64,000 nt of DNA from Noviherbaspirillum humi (GTDB lineage Bacteria; Pseudomonadota; Gammaproteobacteria; Burkholderiales; Burkholderiaceae_D), in contig NZ_FZOT01000014.1 of the NCBI RefSeq assembly GCF_900188095.1, positions 62,001 to 126,000 on the forward strand. Direction: 5' to 3'. Below the pieces are notes generated by a model. The model was not told the origin of the DNA and did no database searches. It worked only from the letters and a program-made list of their open reading frames with translations. How positions within the stretch are numbered: position 1 is the stretch's first letter; each line of letters begins with the position of its first letter. Position numbers and translations under genes: made by a program. Positions 60,070-64,000 of this stretch are shown in pieces.

Positions 60070-60984
60070 ATGATCTCCATTCCCACTAGTGCCCAGCCTG
60101 CCGAGAACGACGACGGCAAGGACCCCTTCCTGATCGCCCTCGGCGAGCGCATCAAGGTGCTGCGTTCGCGGCGCGGCATGACGCGCAAGAACCTGGCGCG
60201 GCTGGCGGATGTTTCCGAACGCCATGTGGCCAACGTGGAAACCGGCGTCGGCAATCCCTCCATCCAGTTCCTGCGCCAGCTGGCCTCGGTGCTCAACTGC
60301 ACCCTGGCGGAAATGGTGGGCGACGAGACCGCCATGTCGCCGGAATGGTTGATGATCCGGGAGATCCTGCGCGGCCGCTCGGAGGCCGACCTGGCAGAGG
60401 CGCGCGCCGCGCTGGCCGGCATGTTCGGCGCGCCGGCGAGCGAGCTGGCGCGGCGCCAGCGGGTGGCCCTGATCGGCCTGCGCGGCGCCGGCAAATCCAC
60501 GCTCGGCCGCATGCTGGCCGACAACTGGGGGCTGCCCTTCATCGAGCTGAGCCGCCACATCGAATCCCTGGCCGGCTGCAGCGTGGCGGAAATCCATGCG
60601 CTGTACGGACCCAGCGCCTACCGCCGCCATGAATACCGGGCGCTGGAAGACGTGGTGATGCGCTATCCGAGGGCGGTGATCGCCACGCCCGGCGGCATCG
60701 TGTCCGACCCGGCCACCTTCAGCCTGCTGCTGTCGCACTGCTATACCGTGTGGCTGAAGGCCTCGCCGGAAGACCACATGGGACGGGTGCTGGCGCAGGG
60801 CGATACCCGGCCGATGTCGAACAACCGCGAGGCGATGCAGGACTTGAAGCAGATCCTGGAGAGCCGCGCCCAGTTCTACGCCAAGGCCGACATGACTTTC
60901 GACACCAGCGACATGACCATGGAGGCCGCCTTCTTCGGCTTGCTGGAGGAGCTCGGCACCGAACTGCAGTACGCGCCGCATTAA
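60070..60984 (+). CDS. boxR: BoxR, benzoyl-CoA-responsive regulator (XRE HTH plus shikimate-kinase-like domain)
   Basis: This 304-residue protein has an N-terminal XRE helix-turn-helix (GMTRKNLARLADVSERHVAN, about residues 37-56) and a C-terminal domain like shikimate kinase with the P-loop GLRGAGKST (about 136-144). BzdR and BoxR of Azoarcus share this fusion and repress benzoate genes until benzoyl-CoA binds the C-terminal domain. It is divergent from the ligase operon and upstream of boxC in the same direction, so it is well placed to control both. The ATG at 60070 lacks an obvious ribosome site. Confidence 0.93.
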   Translation: MISIPTSAQPAENDDGKDPFLIALGERIKVLRSRRGMTRKNLARLADVSERHVANVETGVGNPSIQFLRQLASVLNCTLAEMVGDETAMSPEWLMIREILRGRSEADLAEARAALAGMFGAPASELARRQRVALIGLRGAGKSTLGRMLADNWGLPFIELSRHIESLAGCSVAEIHALYGPSAYRRHEYRALEDVVMRYPRAVIATPGGIVSDPATFSLLLSHCYTVWLKASPEDHMGRVLAQGDTRPMSNNREAMQDLKQILESRAQFYAKADMTFDTSDMTMEAAFFGLLEELGTELQYAPH

Positions 60985-61002
60985 CCCACTGCAAGAGCAT
61001 GA

Positions 61003-61060
61003 AATAAAGTGCATGCGCTGCACTTTATTGCTTGACTCCTCAGATATTGTGCAATATAGT
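61003..61060 (+). promoter_or_regulatory. boxC promoter with an inverted-repeat, TGCA-containing candidate BoxR site
   Basis: TTGACT (61032-61037) and TATAGT (61055-61060) are separated by exactly 17 bases. Just upstream, AATAAAGTGCA (61003-61013) and TGCACTTTATT (61019-61029) form a perfect 11-bp inverted repeat. A further TGCA lies at 61050-61053 beside the -10. TGCA is a core element of operators bound by the related BzdR. The inverted repeat also lies just after the boxR stop and could serve as its terminator. Confidence 0.65.
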
Positions 61061-61103
61061 GCGTCTGACTATAGGCCTTTCGGCACACCATTCTGGAGGA
61101 GCG

Positions 61104-62762
<1,659 letters not shown>

Positions 62763-62827
62763 AGAACATTCATTCAGCATAGTCAGCAGTCGTTCGCCAG
62801 ACGAACCCTTTTGCAAAGGAAAAGACC

Positions 62828-64000
<1,173 letters not shown>

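Overview
The window is a high-GC chromosomal segment that looks like a soil or rhizosphere betaproteobacterium of the Burkholderiales, most like Oxalobacteraceae (Herbaspirillum, Noviherbaspirillum or Massilia type). This is inferred from gene content: an aerobic benzoyl-CoA (box) cluster, a cphA/cphA' cyanophycin cluster, a Bug-type orphan binding protein and many orphan catabolic genes. No rRNA, tRNA or CRISPR array was recognised.

Region 1 (1-15.6 kb) is accessory catabolism. It starts with the 3' part of a TonB-dependent receptor and two small unknown genes in AT-rich DNA. A two-subunit molybdenum hydroxylase and an orphan NMT1-type binding protein follow on the minus strand. A LacI-family repressor is divergent from a five-gene operon: intradiol dioxygenase, SDR, BKACE/DUF849 enzyme, zinc-type alcohol dehydrogenase homologue and cupin. 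The LacI/dioxygenase gap holds two LacI-type 14-mers, one at the end of a near-consensus promoter. A TPR protein and a Bug binding protein follow.

Region 2 (15.7-23.7 kb) is the cyanophycin cluster. CphA is intact. CphA' lacks the Mur-type P-loop and C-terminal lobe. Divergently transcribed are an ABC exporter with an added N-terminal domain and zinc ribbon, and a DUF1854 protein. An 8-bp inverted repeat straddles the -10 of the exporter promoter. Region 3 (23.7-29.5 kb) holds unrelated single genes: HTH/coiled-coil protein, EamA permease, an unknown beta-rich protein, pirin, hemerythrin and a membrane glycosyltransferase.

Region 4 (29.5-46.7 kb) is the most unusual part. It encodes a 1404-residue solenoid-like repeat protein without RTX nonapeptides, then its own terminator, then a complete type I secretion system (ABC, HlyD, TolC-like). 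Five further genes follow: a double-domain GT4/GT2, a polysaccharide-pyruvyl-transferase-family protein, an unknown protein with an Ala-Lys-Thr repeat, a GT-A-like protein and a TPR-GT41 (OGT/HMW1C-like) protein. I infer a dedicated system that makes, glycosylates and exports a large surface protein.

Region 5 (46.7-51.9 kb) is a patch of AT-rich DNA and mobile-element debris: an intact-looking TnpB beside the N-terminal remnant of another tnpB, a frameshifted IS630-type relic, an HNH-like gene and small unknown genes. Region 6 (52-64 kb) is benzoate catabolism: a Liv-type ABC transporter, alpha/beta hydrolase, benzoate-CoA ligase and DUF4863 protein on the minus strand; BoxR, BoxC and the start of BoxB on the plus strand, with a near-consensus boxC promoter and an 11-bp inverted repeat beside it. 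Two copies of a repeat whose hairpins differ in sequence but keep their pairing lie inside the transporter operon.
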